NCBI RefSeq assembly: GCF_002007605.1 | Contig: NZ_CP019799.1 | Span: forward strand, 2,356,001-2,420,000 | Direction: 5' to 3' | Origin: Cellvibrio sp. PSBB023 | GTDB taxonomy: Bacteria; Pseudomonadota; Gammaproteobacteria; Pseudomonadales; Cellvibrionaceae | Length of the DNA: 64,000 bases | Shown: one piece after another, positions 17,894 to 28,458 of the stretch | Numbering within the stretch: the stretch's first letter is position 1 | Layout of the letters: each line of letters begins with the position of its first letter | Position numbers and translations under genes: made by a program | The notes under the pieces: generated by a model | Databases searched by the model: none | What the model was told of the DNA's origin: nothing | Seen by the model: the letters and a program-made list of their open reading frames with translations, nothing else

Positions 17894-19201
17894 ATGAATA
17901 ATTTGCGTCACCTTATCGCCCTCGCCTGTTGTACCGGTTTGCTTTCCTGTGCTCAGGCACCTGCCTCGAAAAATGTGGTCGGTCAATCAGCTACCGCATC
18001 GTCGGCTACACCACCGTCTGTGGTAACACAATCATCATCTACGTCCAAACCCATAGAGATTGCGATCAACGAAGCAGATTTTGCAGTTTGTATCGATCGA
18101 TTTACCCAGCTTGCAAATACACAAGGCATTTCCGCCAAAGTAATAAACAACAGTCTGGCAAAAGCGGCGTTGAATAAACGTGTGCTGGAATTAGATAAGC
18201 AACAGCCGGAATTCACCACAACCTTTGCCGATTATTTTAATCGCCGTGTTACCGCGCAACGTGTTGCCCAAGGTCGCAGTTTGTGGATTAAACACCGCGC
18301 ACTGTTTGATCGCGTTGAACAGCAATACGGTGTACCTGCCCCTTATTTATTGGCCTTTTGGGGACTTGAAACCAACTTCGGAAATTATTTTGGTAACACC
18401 AAGGTTATCGATTCACTTGCCACGCTTGCCTGCGATACACGACGCAGCGATTTTTTTACCATCGAACTGATGAATGCATTGCGCATATTGGATGAAGGAG
18501 CCATCGCACCTGAACAGATGGTTGGCTCATGGGCCGGCGCTATGGGACACGTGCAATTTATGCCCTCCGCATTTTTAAAACACGCCGTGGATTATGATGG
18601 CGACAACAAGCGCGATTTGTGGAAAAGCACACCGGATGCCATGGCATCCGCTGCAAATTTTTTACGCAACCTCGGCTGGAAACCAAACGAGCGCTGGGGA
18701 CGCGAAGTGAAATTACCAAGATCCTTTCCATTTTTGGAGGCAGGCTTAAAAAATACCAAACCATTAATAGAATGGCGCAAGCTCGGTGTAACGCTAGCTG
18801 ACAGCTCGCCGCTCCCAGCTGACAATATTCAGGCAGCTTTATTGGTTCCTGCTGGCCACCAAGGCCCAGCCTTTTTGGTGTACGACAATTTTAATGTGAT
18901 TATGCGCTGGAACCGTTCAGAGTTTTACGCGATTGCAGTAGGTCAATTAGCCGATCAAATTGCCGGTGGCGGAAAATTATTGCAATCTCCACCGGAAAAT
19001 GCGCCGCGCTTGCATCGCAACCAGGTGATTGCCTTACAAACACAACTCAATGTAAAAGGGTTTGATGCGGGCACACCCGATGGTATTTTCGGCCCCGGCA
19101 CTCGCCGCGCCCTGAGTGAATTCCAGCAACAACAAGGCATGATTGCCGATGGATTTCCCAGTGCAGAAGTACTTGGCCGGATTGGAATTGCACTTGAATA
19201 A
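17894..19201 (+). CDS. Lytic murein transglycosylase (MltB type) with peptidoglycan-binding domain
   Basis: 435 residues. It starts with a lipobox-like LLSCAQ, so it is a probable outer-membrane lipoprotein. The SLT_2 catalytic domain covers about 60-350, with the catalytic Glu in FWGLETNFGNYFGN and the substrate-binding WAGAMGHVQFMPS. A C-terminal PG_binding_1 domain (about 375-430) has LNVKGFDAGTPDGIFGPGTRRAL. It cleaves the glycan strand of peptidoglycan, giving anhydro ends. It stands alone and ends at a strong shared terminator. Confidence 0.93.
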   Translation: MNNLRHLIALACCTGLLSCAQAPASKNVVGQSATASSATPPSVVTQSSSTSKPIEIAINEADFAVCIDRFTQLANTQGISAKVINNSLAKAALNKRVLELDKQQPEFTTTFADYFNRRVTAQRVAQGRSLWIKHRALFDRVEQQYGVPAPYLLAFWGLETNFGNYFGNTKVIDSLATLACDTRRSDFFTIELMNALRILDEGAIAPEQMVGSWAGAMGHVQFMPSAFLKHAVDYDGDNKRDLWKSTPDAMASAANFLRNLGWKPNERWGREVKLPRSFPFLEAGLKNTKPLIEWRKLGVTLADSSPLPADNIQAALLVPAGHQGPAFLVYDNFNVIMRWNRSEFYAIAVGQLADQIAGGGKLLQSPPENAPRLHRNQVIALQTQLNVKGFDAGTPDGIFGPGTRRALSEFQQQQGMIADGFPSAEVLGRIGIALE

Positions 19202-19218
19202 CACAGTGCAATAGCAAA

Positions 19219-19258
19219 TAAAAAAGCCCGGCTACGTTGCAACAGCCGGGCTTTTTAT
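19219..19258. terminator. Bidirectional terminator between mltB-like and GH35 genes
   Basis: AAAAAGCCCGGCT pairs with AGCCGGGCTTTTT around a short loop. T runs lie on both sides, so it can end both the plus-strand transglycosylase and the minus-strand GH35 transcript. Confidence 0.92.
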
Positions 19259-19268
19259 TTCAATCGCG

Positions 19269-20978
19269 TTAATTGGTTGTATAGGCAGCCATTTTTACTT
19301 TCAAGACAACCGGACGATCGCTAAAGTTTAAACCCCAGTCAGTTTGATCGCCATTCCACACCCGAGACATAATCCATTTACCATCTTGATAGCGCCCCTC
19401 TTCAACACGGTCGATCATGTATTTTTTATTGGCGAGCTCTTTGGAAGGCTTAAATTCCACTCGCGCTTTGTGTGCTGTTACCAGATATTCGTTATCACTT
19501 AATTGCACGACCAGAGCACCGCCAGCGGCAGGATTATTGCCTTCCGGTGGAGCAATCCAAAACATCGGGCGCCCATAAGTCACTTCTATATCCCACAAAC
19601 CGGCATCCACCACTTGGGTTAAGGCTGCGGCTTTATCTTTCGCATGCTGTTCTTTTTCGGCAGGCGTAGCCTCAGCATTCCAAATTTTTTGTGTATCACC
19701 CGTGGTATCAAGCGGCTCTGCAAAACCCCAACGGTTATTTTCAAATAACAACCTGGCCCAATCGCGCATCATCGGAGAAATAGCGCGGTAGTGCTGTGCA
19801 AAATGCTCGATAGTTTCATCGTTATACTCTTTAGCACCCAAGGGATAGTTAGTGTAACCCGTGTCATCCATACCAAAAGGTGAAAAACCAATGCCACCCA
19901 AACCTAATGTGGAATAAAAATAGCGAGCATAGGGTTGATCGTTACCAATCTCTGCAACAAACAACGCGTTGTCATCACGCGCATAAAGCTCCAACACTTT
20001 GGATACGGTTTTGTGATCGCGGAAATAAATATCCGGGCCAATTAAATCAATGGCAGGCGCTGCCACTTTCCAGATATGCAATACATTATCAGTCGCACCG
20101 CCACTGGAATATTGACCGGGCAAACCGGGGTTGAACGGATTGCGCAACGCAACATTGACATACATCGGCAGGTTCTTGATCGCTTTACCTGTTTGAGCGA
20201 TTTCATTGCAGTATTTAGCAATGTAATAGGCGTGAAAAAACTCATCGGCATCTTTACCAAATACCTGCGCCCAGCTACCACTTTTTAGTTTCAATTGTTG
20301 GATTAAGTCTGCCGGTACTTGCGCAGTGAAATATTGTTGTGCCAACGCGGAAAAATCGCGCACAGATTGATAGGTGCCAACTTCGTTCTGCACTTGCACC
20401 ATAATTACTGTGTGATCTTTATCAGTTTTTTTCAGGTGCTTCATCAATTCTACAAAGGCTTTTTTATCGGCCTCCAAGGTATTCTTACCTAATGGCGACA
20501 TTGAATTCAGTGTGTCGCCATCCTGTTTTACTACGCGAGGAAAACGCGCGTTATCCAACTTCACCCAGGCTGGCGCGTAGTGCGGTGCATTATTTTTCCA
20601 GGTGGCAAACCAAAGCAGCACCACTTTTACATCGCGCTCACGCGCTTGTTTAATTAATACATCCACATAAGAAAAATCAAACTTGCCCTCTGTTGGTTCA
20701 ATCTGCTCCCACGCTACCGGAATACTTAAGGTATTCGCGTGCATTTTTTCTACCGAAGGCCATACGTCTTTTAATGCATCCGGGTAGTTGCTGGAATTAT
20801 TGGTTTGCGCACCCAGTATTAAATAGGGAGCACCGTCCACCATCAGCGCATGGCGGCCATGCTTACTTACTAATTCAGGCAATGGCGCAGCAGCACACAG
20901 TGGCAGTGCAACGAATAGCAGTAGCGAGGTGGTAATACAACGCCCTAAGCGCAAACAAAATAGAGTAGCGATTGACAT
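19269..20978 (-). CDS. GH35 beta-galactosidase (DUF5597 type), probably xyloglucan-active
   Basis: 569 residues with a signal peptide ending near CAAAPLP. It is a GH35 enzyme with the C-terminal DUF5597 beta domain. The acid/base Glu is E199 in VQVQNEVGTY and the nucleophile is E343 in FVAEIGND. It closely resembles in layout the Bgl35A enzyme of the Cellvibrio japonicus xyloglucan locus, which removes galactose from xyloglucan side chains; the present gene has the same GH95 and TonB receptor neighbours. A terminator upstream (21081-21113) separates it from the receptor gene, so it needs its own promoter in the 100 bases before its ATG. Confidence 0.88.
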   Translation of the reverse strand: MSIATLFCLRLGRCITTSLLLFVALPLCAAAPLPELVSKHGRHALMVDGAPYLILGAQTNNSSNYPDALKDVWPSVEKMHANTLSIPVAWEQIEPTEGKFDFSYVDVLIKQARERDVKVVLLWFATWKNNAPHYAPAWVKLDNARFPRVVKQDGDTLNSMSPLGKNTLEADKKAFVELMKHLKKTDKDHTVIMVQVQNEVGTYQSVRDFSALAQQYFTAQVPADLIQQLKLKSGSWAQVFGKDADEFFHAYYIAKYCNEIAQTGKAIKNLPMYVNVALRNPFNPGLPGQYSSGGATDNVLHIWKVAAPAIDLIGPDIYFRDHKTVSKVLELYARDDNALFVAEIGNDQPYARYFYSTLGLGGIGFSPFGMDDTGYTNYPLGAKEYNDETIEHFAQHYRAISPMMRDWARLLFENNRWGFAEPLDTTGDTQKIWNAEATPAEKEQHAKDKAAALTQVVDAGLWDIEVTYGRPMFWIAPPEGNNPAAGGALVVQLSDNEYLVTAHKARVEFKPSKELANKKYMIDRVEEGRYQDGKWIMSRVWNGDQTDWGLNFSDRPVVLKVKMAAYTTN

Positions 20979-21080
20979 AAATCCTCATGCGGGGTTGGTG
21001 TTGATTGCAGAATGCGTTTTTAACGCTTATTGAATGAATTAAGACTTGCAGAAAAAACAGGAAAGCAAACCGACAAAAAC

Positions 21081-21113
21081 AAAAAAACCTTGCCCCGGGT
21101 GGGGCAAGGTTTT
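21081..21113 (-). terminator. Strong terminator after the TonB-dependent receptor gene
   Basis: A 13-base perfect stem (AAAACCTTGCCCC) with a four-base loop is followed on the minus strand by seven T. It lies right after the receptor stop and before the GH35 gene, splitting the locus into two transcription units. Confidence 0.92.
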
Positions 21114-21125
21114 AAAGCGCGCTAA

Positions 21126-24046
21126 TTAAAATCTGGCGCGGATACCAACTGCAAAACGAGCATCTTGCGAGTAAGAGTAAGCAATGTGATCGCCAGCACC
21201 ATTTTGATCGATGATACCAACGGTTTTCTCTTTCAGCAGATTACTTGCTTCTGCAGTAATAGTGTAATTATCAAGGAAGGTATAGCTAACCGATGCATCC
21301 AACTGACCATAGTCATCGTTATATACAGGGATACGAGCCTTACCACCTAATCCATCATTAAAGTCTGGATCAAAACCATTACCCCCCAAGTAATCAAGTA
21401 TTTACTGCGCCATGAGTAAGCCAAGCGAGCAGAAAAACTGTCTTTCTCATACATCCCAATAATATTGAATGCATTTTTTGACAGCTGATCAATTGGCAAT
21501 TGGCCATAAGCCGAACGATCAGTATCTACAGGCGCTGCACCTGCTACAGTATCACCACCGACAGGTTGGGTATTCAATGGAATATCCGCCTTACTATCGA
21601 TGTAGGTGTAGTTAGCTTGTATACCCAAACCATCAAATGGTGCAGGTAACTGGTCAAAGAATTTATTGACGCCGATTTCTAAACCATTGATATCTCCACT
21701 ACCCACATTGTCCAACCAGGTAGCTTGACCAGTGTAGTTGCCAATTGCGTAGGGTTCCGCTGTTTTCTTAAAGAAGCCTTCGACTTGTTTGTTAAACAGC
21801 GCTGCATAAGCCATACCACCGTTCGAATCGAAATACCACTCAACAGACAAGTCGAACTGTGTCGCTTCCATGGGTTTGAGATATGGGTTGGTATCCTGAT
21901 TCAGGTTAAAGCCTTTGATCACACCGGTTTCATTATCGATATCAGCACTTACCGTTACTTTGGCTTGCATATCGGAGAAAGATGGATTCCAGATAGCTTC
22001 CGATGCAGCAAAACGAACAAACACATCTTCACTCGCTTGCAAACGCAAGTTAAAGCTTGGCAATACGTGAGTATTGTCGGTTTTGGCATCTAGCGGCGTT
22101 ACTGAACGAGGTATAACCTCTACACCATCAACAGTCGCTCGGTTAACGATAAAAGAACCTGAAGCAGTCATATCGGTTTGTACCACACGCACACCGATAT
22201 TACCGTCGATTGGCATTGCCAGATCATCAAATCCATAATTGGTCATGATGTACATCGCCACGGTTTTTTCGTCTTGATAGTTTCTGTACTCTGGATTATC
22301 CAAACGAGTCCAATCAGAATATACGCTGTCTGCACACCACCACGCGCCATCAGTTTCACAATCGGCATTGACCGCGTCGGTTGTTGCTCGGAAATTTCTG
22401 GCTGCCTCGGAAGAATACAAATAACCCGTTGCCGGAACAGTAACATCACCGCGCTGGAAATCACCAAACGAATATAAAGTCAGGTAATTTTCTGCTTGCT
22501 CTGGTGTCACCTTGGGGATTGAGTTTTTATCAAATCCAAACCAAGTAGCGTAACGGGTATTCCAATCGTAGTCGGTGTTAGTGTTGTCACCCGTTTTCTC
22601 TGAATATCTGACACCCGCTTTTACCGATTTAATGACTGCACCATTAAAATCGTATTCTGCATCAAAGCGTGCTGTTTTCGCATCTGCTTCGTTACGCTCA
22701 AAGTGAGTCATCGCTTGGCCAAGGTTGTAATTGGCGAAGTTAGACATATACGCTTCATCGATTATGATAGAAGGCTTTTCAGTACCAATCCCTTCCATTC
22801 GAGCTTCAGCAGGAATCACTTTCAAGCCCAAGGTATAATCATCAACTCTCGCTTCTGCTTTTATGTACTGTAAATCGGCAGAAAATTTCCAGTAGTCATC
22901 AGGTGACCATTTTATACCGGTAGCATAGTCAGTCGTTTTGGAAACATTTTGTGCCCAGCGGGTACTGGTACCAAAATCCAGCCCCCATTGCGCAGGATTA
23001 GCAACGGTAACAGTGCCTGATTCCATTGCGCCATTTCCGCTGTAAACCCAATCATTATCCGCGGTAGGTACTAATGCCTGATCGCCATTGCCGCCTTCAA
23101 GGAAAAAAGCATTTTCATCATACACGTTGTCATGTTTTGTTTGAAAAGCAGTGAAATAAAGCTCCGTGCTTTCATTAGGCGCCCATTGCAATGCAAGGTA
23201 ACCACCTTCACGAGTGCTTTCATGGTCGTTGCGACGCCAATCCACACCTTTGGAAACCCAAACATCATCGCCATTAATAGTTCTTGGCATATAAGCTCGG
23301 GAATACACTTGGTCTGAGCGCGTAGACAAATCAGAGGTAGAAGCGTTGACGAGGATACCAAATTCACCGGCATCAGTTTCCCAACGATTGCTGTACAAAC
23401 CGGAATATTCACCGTTTGTTTCTTTAATTTGATCACCATAGTTAGCTTTCGCAGAAACGCTAACTAATTGGCCATCTGAATCAAACGGCATACGGGTGCG
23501 CAGGTTTACTGTACCGCCCAAACCACCTTCAATCATATCTGCCGATGGGCTTTTATAAGTATCAACCGCATACATCAATTCAGCAGGTACCGATTCAAAG
23601 CTTAAACCACGGCCACTTGCAGCGGAGAATACATCACGCCCATTTAATTCGGCACGAACTTGTGTCAAACCACGAACAGCAACGCCACTACCCTCTGCTG
23701 CAGGGTGTTCCGCATCGTTGTTGGTATAACGACCTACAGTTACACCTGGAACACGCTGCAGTGCTTCAGTTACGCTGCGATCCGGTAATTTACCGATATC
23801 TTCTGCAACGATTGAGTCTACGACCACATTCGCATTTCTTTTTACATCTTGTGCAGATTGAATACTCGCACGCTGGCCAGTAACAATCACTTCTTCCAAT
23901 CCGTCGGCGCTATTTTGCGCGTAAGTGTGCGATGCCACGCCCATGGCACCGACAACCAGCGATACGCTGGATGCTAATTTGATATACGTTGGTAATTGTT
24001 TTTTTAGGAATTTTTTTCCAAGGTTGTGCTTATTGTTGGATGTCAT
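21126..24046 (-). CDS. TonB-dependent outer-membrane receptor, frameshifted near its C-terminus
   Basis: About 973 residues if one base is restored. A signal peptide, then the plug domain (EEVIVTGQRASIQSAQDV, IVAEDIGKLPDRSVTEALQRVPGV) and a long beta barrel of the Xanthomonas/Caulobacter-type TonB receptor family. The frame breaks at a run of six G (minus strand; 21382-21387). Upstream it reads AYSWRSKYLITWG and stops at 21347 after missense residues. In the next frame the barrel goes on with GFDPDFNDGLGGKARIPVYN and ends in the canonical GIRARF at 21126. Seven G (or four) would restore one frame. It lies 38 bases after the GH95 gene and has a GGAG site. It probably imports xyloglucan oligosaccharides. 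Confidence 0.88.
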
Positions 24047-24084
24047 GATTTTCTCCAGTTAATTTTATAAAACTACCCCTAAAG

Positions 24085-26493
24085 CTATCTCCCGCTGCTG
24101 GATAAGAGATAAATACCCTCTCCCTGTGCCATAAAACTCCCTGAATTCCCGTTGCTCTCTAGCGTCAGGATTTTCCCGTGCTTTGCGTCCTCCAGCGTTA
24201 AACCCGCTGCAGGACGCGAAGTTCTGATGTAAATTTTTTGTGCATGCTGTGAGCGAATGCGCGCCTGCGTTAATTCGCCTTTTTGCCATTGCAGATCTAC
24301 TTCTATACCTCCGCGCGCGCGTAAACCGGTGACGGAGCCCTTGGGCCAACTGGCGGGTAATGCAGGCAATAAATGCAATTCGTCGCCGTGGCTTTGCACT
24401 AACATTTCAGCAATGCCGGCGCTCGCACCAAAATTGCCATCAATTTGAAAGGGGGGATGGTTATCCCACAAATTGCTCAGGGTGCTGCGCTGTAATTGCT
24501 CACCCAACACTTTGTGTGCACGATTGCCGTCCAATAACCGCGCCCACATATTTACTTTCCAGGCTTGTGACCAACCAGTACCGCCATCGCCACGGGCATT
24601 CAAGGTGTTACGTGCGGCGGTGAGTAATTCCGGTGTTTGGTGCGCGCTAATATCGCGTCCCGGGTGCAAAGCAAATAAATGGGAGATATGGCGATGTTCA
24701 TTTTTAGGATCGTCAATATCTTCTTTCCACTCTTGTAATTGTCCCCAGCTGCCGATGCGAATACCGCGATCAAGCTGTGCTAACTTTTCTTGCAGGGCTT
24801 GTGCAAATTTTTTATCGCCTGAGAGCTGTGCGGCTTCGTGAGTATTGCGCAGTAAATCAAACACAATTTGCTGTGACATGGCCGCCGCACGAGTGAAAGG
24901 GCCGTGCTCTGGTGAGAAGCTTGGCGATACAATCCATTTGCCATCGCGCGGATCTTTTACCAAAAACGCCAACCAAAATTCACTCGCACTTTTCATTAAG
25001 GGATAAGCGCGATTGCGCAAGAAACGCTTATCGCCAGAAAACAAATAATGCTCGTAATAATGCTGTGCGAGCCAAGCCGCTGCTTCGGGCTGCCAAAATG
25101 CGGTGGGCCAGTCGATTACACCGGTAAAGCCCCAAATATTGGTATTGAGAAACAGCGTCCATCCTTTATCCGCGCCGGCCACTTTTTTGGCGGCAATCGT
25201 GCCCGGTACTACCAGACTGTCAACAAAATCAAAAAAAGGCTCAATCAATTCCGGCAAGTTGGTGGTTTCGGCCAGCCAGTAATTCATTTGCAAATTGATG
25301 TTGACGTGATAGTCAGCATTCCATGGCGGCGTAGTGGAGTTATTCCACACGCCCTGCAAATTGGCAGGCAATGAACCGGGACGCGAGGAAGCGATCAGCA
25401 GGTAGCGGCCAAACTGAAAGTAGGTTGCCTCTAATGTGCGATCCAATACGGCATCACCTTTTTTGTAACCCGCCAGCAATTGCGATGTGGTTAGCGATTG
25501 CGGTTTTTGCCCTATATCCAGCGCGACACGATTGAACAGGGCTTGATAGTCAGCCCGGTGTACTGCCTGTAACTGTGCAAAGGTTTTTTTACTCGCCTTG
25601 GTAATATTGTTGTGCAACCGTTTGTGTGGATGCACGCCGCGATATTGTGGATAGGACTGGGCGTAGTCAGTGCCCGCCGCGAGTAAAATCACCACCGAAT
25701 CAGCGGCAGTGATTTGAATTTTATTCCCCTCGATAACCCTTAATTCACCGCCCTGATTAAGCAATTGAATTTGGGTTTCAAACTGCAAACCATTACTGTG
25801 CAACTTGCCGCTGGCGGTAATGCGCCCCTGCTTGATGGCGACATTTAAATCGCGATTGTCAGGCACTTGCAGACTTGCAGTGAACGAAATGCTGGCGGGT
25901 TGATCTGCCGAATATTTAACAGCGATTACACCATCGGGATAACTGGCAAGGTACTCACGGCGATACTGCACACCACCCTGTTCATAGCTGACCGTGACTT
26001 GGGCATCACCAAGGGATAACTCACGGCGATAGCGGCTGACATCGCTGTCATTTTTGTTTGATTCAATGATCAGGTCGCCGAATGTTTGGTAGTCGCCATA
26101 GGCACTGATTTTGTGGCCCAACAATTTGGCAGCCGCTTCCGGGGTAATCGAACCCTCGGTGTTGATGGTGTTTCTAACTGCTGCAATGGCATCGCCTTGG
26201 GCTTTTTCCGGCCAGCCAAAATCGTATCCCGCCGCGCCAGGGCCACCGGTCCACAAGGTTTTTTCATTGAATTGGATCAGGTCACGCGCAACTCCACCGG
26301 CAATCACTGCGCCCAAGGCACCATTACCAATAGGCAAACCTTCGCGCTCCCAATCTGACGCGGGAGCATCAAACCAGATGGATGCCGACTCTGCCGCCTG
26401 CAACGGCAAGGCACCAAACGTCACTAGCAGCACCATAGAGGCACCGACAGCGCGCAGACCAGATTGCACAGCAGCAGAGATTGGAAGAATCAT
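24085..26493 (-). CDS. GH95 alpha-L-fucosidase
   Basis: 802 residues with a signal peptide (cleavage near LQAAES). Family GH95 features run through the protein: [22 protein letters not shown] and [11 protein letters not shown] at the start, the Asn-rich NVNLQMNYW in the barrel, SPSFSPEHG, which holds the probable general acid Glu, and [17 protein letters not shown] near the end. It would remove alpha-1,2-fucose from xyloglucan side chains, as Afc95A does in Cellvibrio japonicus. It is followed by the TonB receptor after 38 bases. The ATG has no clear ribosome site. A 220-base spacer with palindromes separates it from the halogenase. Confidence 0.92.
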   Translation of the reverse strand: MILPISAAVQSGLRAVGASMVLLVTFGALPLQAAESASIWFDAPASDWEREGLPIGNGALGAVIAGGVARDLIQFNEKTLWTGGPGAAGYDFGWPEKAQGDAIAAVRNTINTEGSITPEAAAKLLGHKISAYGDYQTFGDLIIESNKNDSDVSRYRRELSLGDAQVTVSYEQGGVQYRREYLASYPDGVIAVKYSADQPASISFTASLQVPDNRDLNVAIKQGRITASGKLHSNGLQFETQIQLLNQGGELRVIEGNKIQITAADSVVILLAAGTDYAQSYPQYRGVHPHKRLHNNITKASKKTFAQLQAVHRADYQALFNRVALDIGQKPQSLTTSQLLAGYKKGDAVLDRTLEATYFQFGRYLLIASSRPGSLPANLQGVWNNSTTPPWNADYHVNINLQMNYWLAETTNLPELIEPFFDFVDSLVVPGTIAAKKVAGADKGWTLFLNTNIWGFTGVIDWPTAFWQPEAAAWLAQHYYEHYLFSGDKRFLRNRAYPLMKSASEFWLAFLVKDPRDGKWIVSPSFSPEHGPFTRAAAMSQQIVFDLLRNTHEAAQLSGDKKFAQALQEKLAQLDRGIRIGSWGQLQEWKEDIDDPKNEHRHISHLFALHPGRDISAHQTPELLTAARNTLNARGDGGTGWSQAWKVNMWARLLDGNRAHKVLGEQLQRSTLSNLWDNHPPFQIDGNFGASAGIAEMLVQSHGDELHLLPALPASWPKGSVTGLRARGGIEVDLQWQKGELTQARIRSQHAQKIYIRTSRPAAGLTLEDAKHGKILTLESNGNSGSFMAQGEGIYLLSSSGR

Positions 26494-26586
26494 GGAGAAA
26501 GTGACAGCCTTTATATGGTAGATATGACTATATGAAACAATGTTAAGGTAATGTTTTTATCGGTGCAAGTTTTATCACCTATAACA

Positions 26587-26614
26587 AAAATGGCACCATT
26601 TTCGTGCTACGAAA
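26587..26614. promoter_or_regulatory. Two overlapping palindromes upstream of GH95, possible operator
   Basis: AAAATGG/CCATTTT with a two-base centre (26587-26602) runs into TTTCGT/ACGAAA with a three-base centre (26600-26614). The pair lies about 100 bases before the fucosidase ATG and about 100 bases after the halogenase stop. It has no T run fitting a terminator. An operator for a sugar-responsive repressor is plausible but unproven. Confidence 0.4.
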
Positions 26615-26716
26615 GGAAACATTTTGGCGACAAAGCAGTACCAAACCAGTAAGTTTTGCAACGCTATAGCGCCTTGACAGATGGGTAGTTGATGTATGGG
26701 TGGAACCCGGAGCAAA

Positions 26717-28204
26717 TCAGGACTCCAGAGTTTGCAGGAACTCGGCATGGGACGGCGCGTAATCACGCCCCTTGCCGACAGCAGCACGCATTTTATCCAT
26801 GACCGCCTGCATTTTGCCGGGCTCCGGTGATGGCGTAAGCCCTGTTGGATTGACGGCAAAACCGGCAAACATACTGATCCAGCTATGCTCGGTAAAGGAC
26901 TCAATTTCCAGCAGTTGGATATCGCCAAAAGCCTTGAATGTCGCGATTTTCTCTTCCAATGTCGCCGGAATTTCCATGTCTCGCACATGCTGCCACAGCG
27001 GTTCCGTGCGGCCATTCAGCTTGTAGTGCAGGATAATAAAATCGCGGATGCGCTCATACTCCAAGCGATTGAGGCGGTTAGCCTCGGCGACCTGTTTTTC
27101 CTGAATTTCGTAGTCCACCAGAAATGCCACAAGCTTGTTAATACCGGTTTGGATAAGCGAAATACTGGTCGATTCCAAAGGTTCCAGGAACCCACTGGAC
27201 AAACCAATCGCGACACAGTTTTTGTGCCAGAAATCCTGGCGCATACCGGTGGTAAAGCGGATTAAACGCGGTTCTGTCACCCGCTCGCCCCTGAGATTGG
27301 CACGCAGCTCTGCACGCGCCTGATCTTCCGTTATAAATTGGCTGGAAAACACATAGCCATTACCCACCCGATGCTGCAACGGAATATGCCACTGCCAGCC
27401 CGCCGTGCGCGCCGTTGAACGGGTAAATGGGTCTGGCTCGGCAACCGATTGGGTCTGTACTGCCAGCGCGGAATCACTCAATAACCACTGGCTCCAGTCC
27501 TCATACCCCACCCCCAGGGTTTTGCCGATCAGCAGTGCGCTAATCCCCGAGCAGTCCACAAATAAATCCCCGCTGATCTGCTCACCGGATTCCAGATGCA
27601 ATGAGTGGATAAAGCCGCTATCGGGGTCAAGTTGAACCTGATTGATTTTGCCTTCAATGCGTTTGACCCGACGCGCTTCCGCATAGCCACGCAGGTATTT
27701 CGCAAACAATGTGGCATCAAAGTGATAAGCGTAGTTGTACCAGGCCAAGCGGCTGTCCGGGTCAAAACTGGGTTGGGCAAACCTGCCCGCCTTGGCCAAT
27801 TGTGTGCACAAGCAGAACTCGGCTAATGCAGCGCTGTAGCCCTGCTGTTTTGCCGCCCACCAGGTTTTGTGAAACGGGCGATCCTCTATGGGCACACCAT
27901 ACCCGGCAAAGGGATGAAAAAAGGATTGATTCGGCGCAACCCAGTTTTCAAACTCGATTCCCAGCTTGAAGGTCGCGTTAGTCGCCTTGATAAATTCACT
28001 TTCCCTGATGTTTAAATCCTTAATAAATTGGTGGATTCCCGGCACAGTTGCCTCCCCCACCCCCACGGTTCCGATCAATTCCGACTCGACCAGTGTGACC
28101 CGAATATTGGTATTTCCCAGCCAATTGGCCAGATAGGCAGCAGTCATCCAACCGGCGGTACCACCACCAGCAATCACAATATGAGAAACAGGCTTGGATG
28201 ACAT
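26717..28204 (-). CDS. Flavin-dependent tryptophan-halogenase family protein
   Basis: 495 residues from the ATG at 28204, which has GGGAG eight bases upstream. All family marks are present: the FAD-binding GGGTAGWM (13-20), VGVGEATVPGI, the catalytic Lys as K80 in NATFKLG, the WxWxIP motif as WQWHIP (270-275), and the Glu as E344 in EPLESTSI. In PrnA-type enzymes the Lys and Glu position hypohalous acid and substrate. The natural substrate is unknown; similar genes often sit beside TonB receptors in polysaccharide loci. It heads the gene group halogenase-GH95-receptor on the minus strand. A partner flavin reductase is not seen in the window. Confidence 0.9.
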   Translation of the reverse strand: MSSKPVSHIVIAGGGTAGWMTAAYLANWLGNTNIRVTLVESELIGTVGVGEATVPGIHQFIKDLNIRESEFIKATNATFKLGIEFENWVAPNQSFFHPFAGYGVPIEDRPFHKTWWAAKQQGYSAALAEFCLCTQLAKAGRFAQPSFDPDSRLAWYNYAYHFDATLFAKYLRGYAEARRVKRIEGKINQVQLDPDSGFIHSLHLESGEQISGDLFVDCSGISALLIGKTLGVGYEDWSQWLLSDSALAVQTQSVAEPDPFTRSTARTAGWQWHIPLQHRVGNGYVFSSQFITEDQARAELRANLRGERVTEPRLIRFTTGMRQDFWHKNCVAIGLSSGFLEPLESTSISLIQTGINKLVAFLVDYEIQEKQVAEANRLNRLEYERIRDFIILHYKLNGRTEPLWQHVRDMEIPATLEEKIATFKAFGDIQLLEIESFTEHSWISMFAGFAVNPTGLTPSPEPGKMQAVMDKMRAAVGKGRDYAPSHAEFLQTLES

Positions 28205-28458
28205 AGACACAACTCCCGGCTCATAGTCTGGTCACTATAGCCCTCAATTATTATTGTCATTTAGACCAGATCACTAAGCTTAAGCTGACTTTTTTATTGG
28301 CACAATATTTATCATCTGTGCAAAACCCTATTTTTGTAACTGGCACGGCTGTTGCCAATGTTTAGGCTAGAGATCTGGCAATCGTCATGTGCAGGTTTTC
28401 TGATGCGCCAAAATGCACCGGAATCCCCACAACTCCCTGAAAAGAGCGGTAGAACAAA

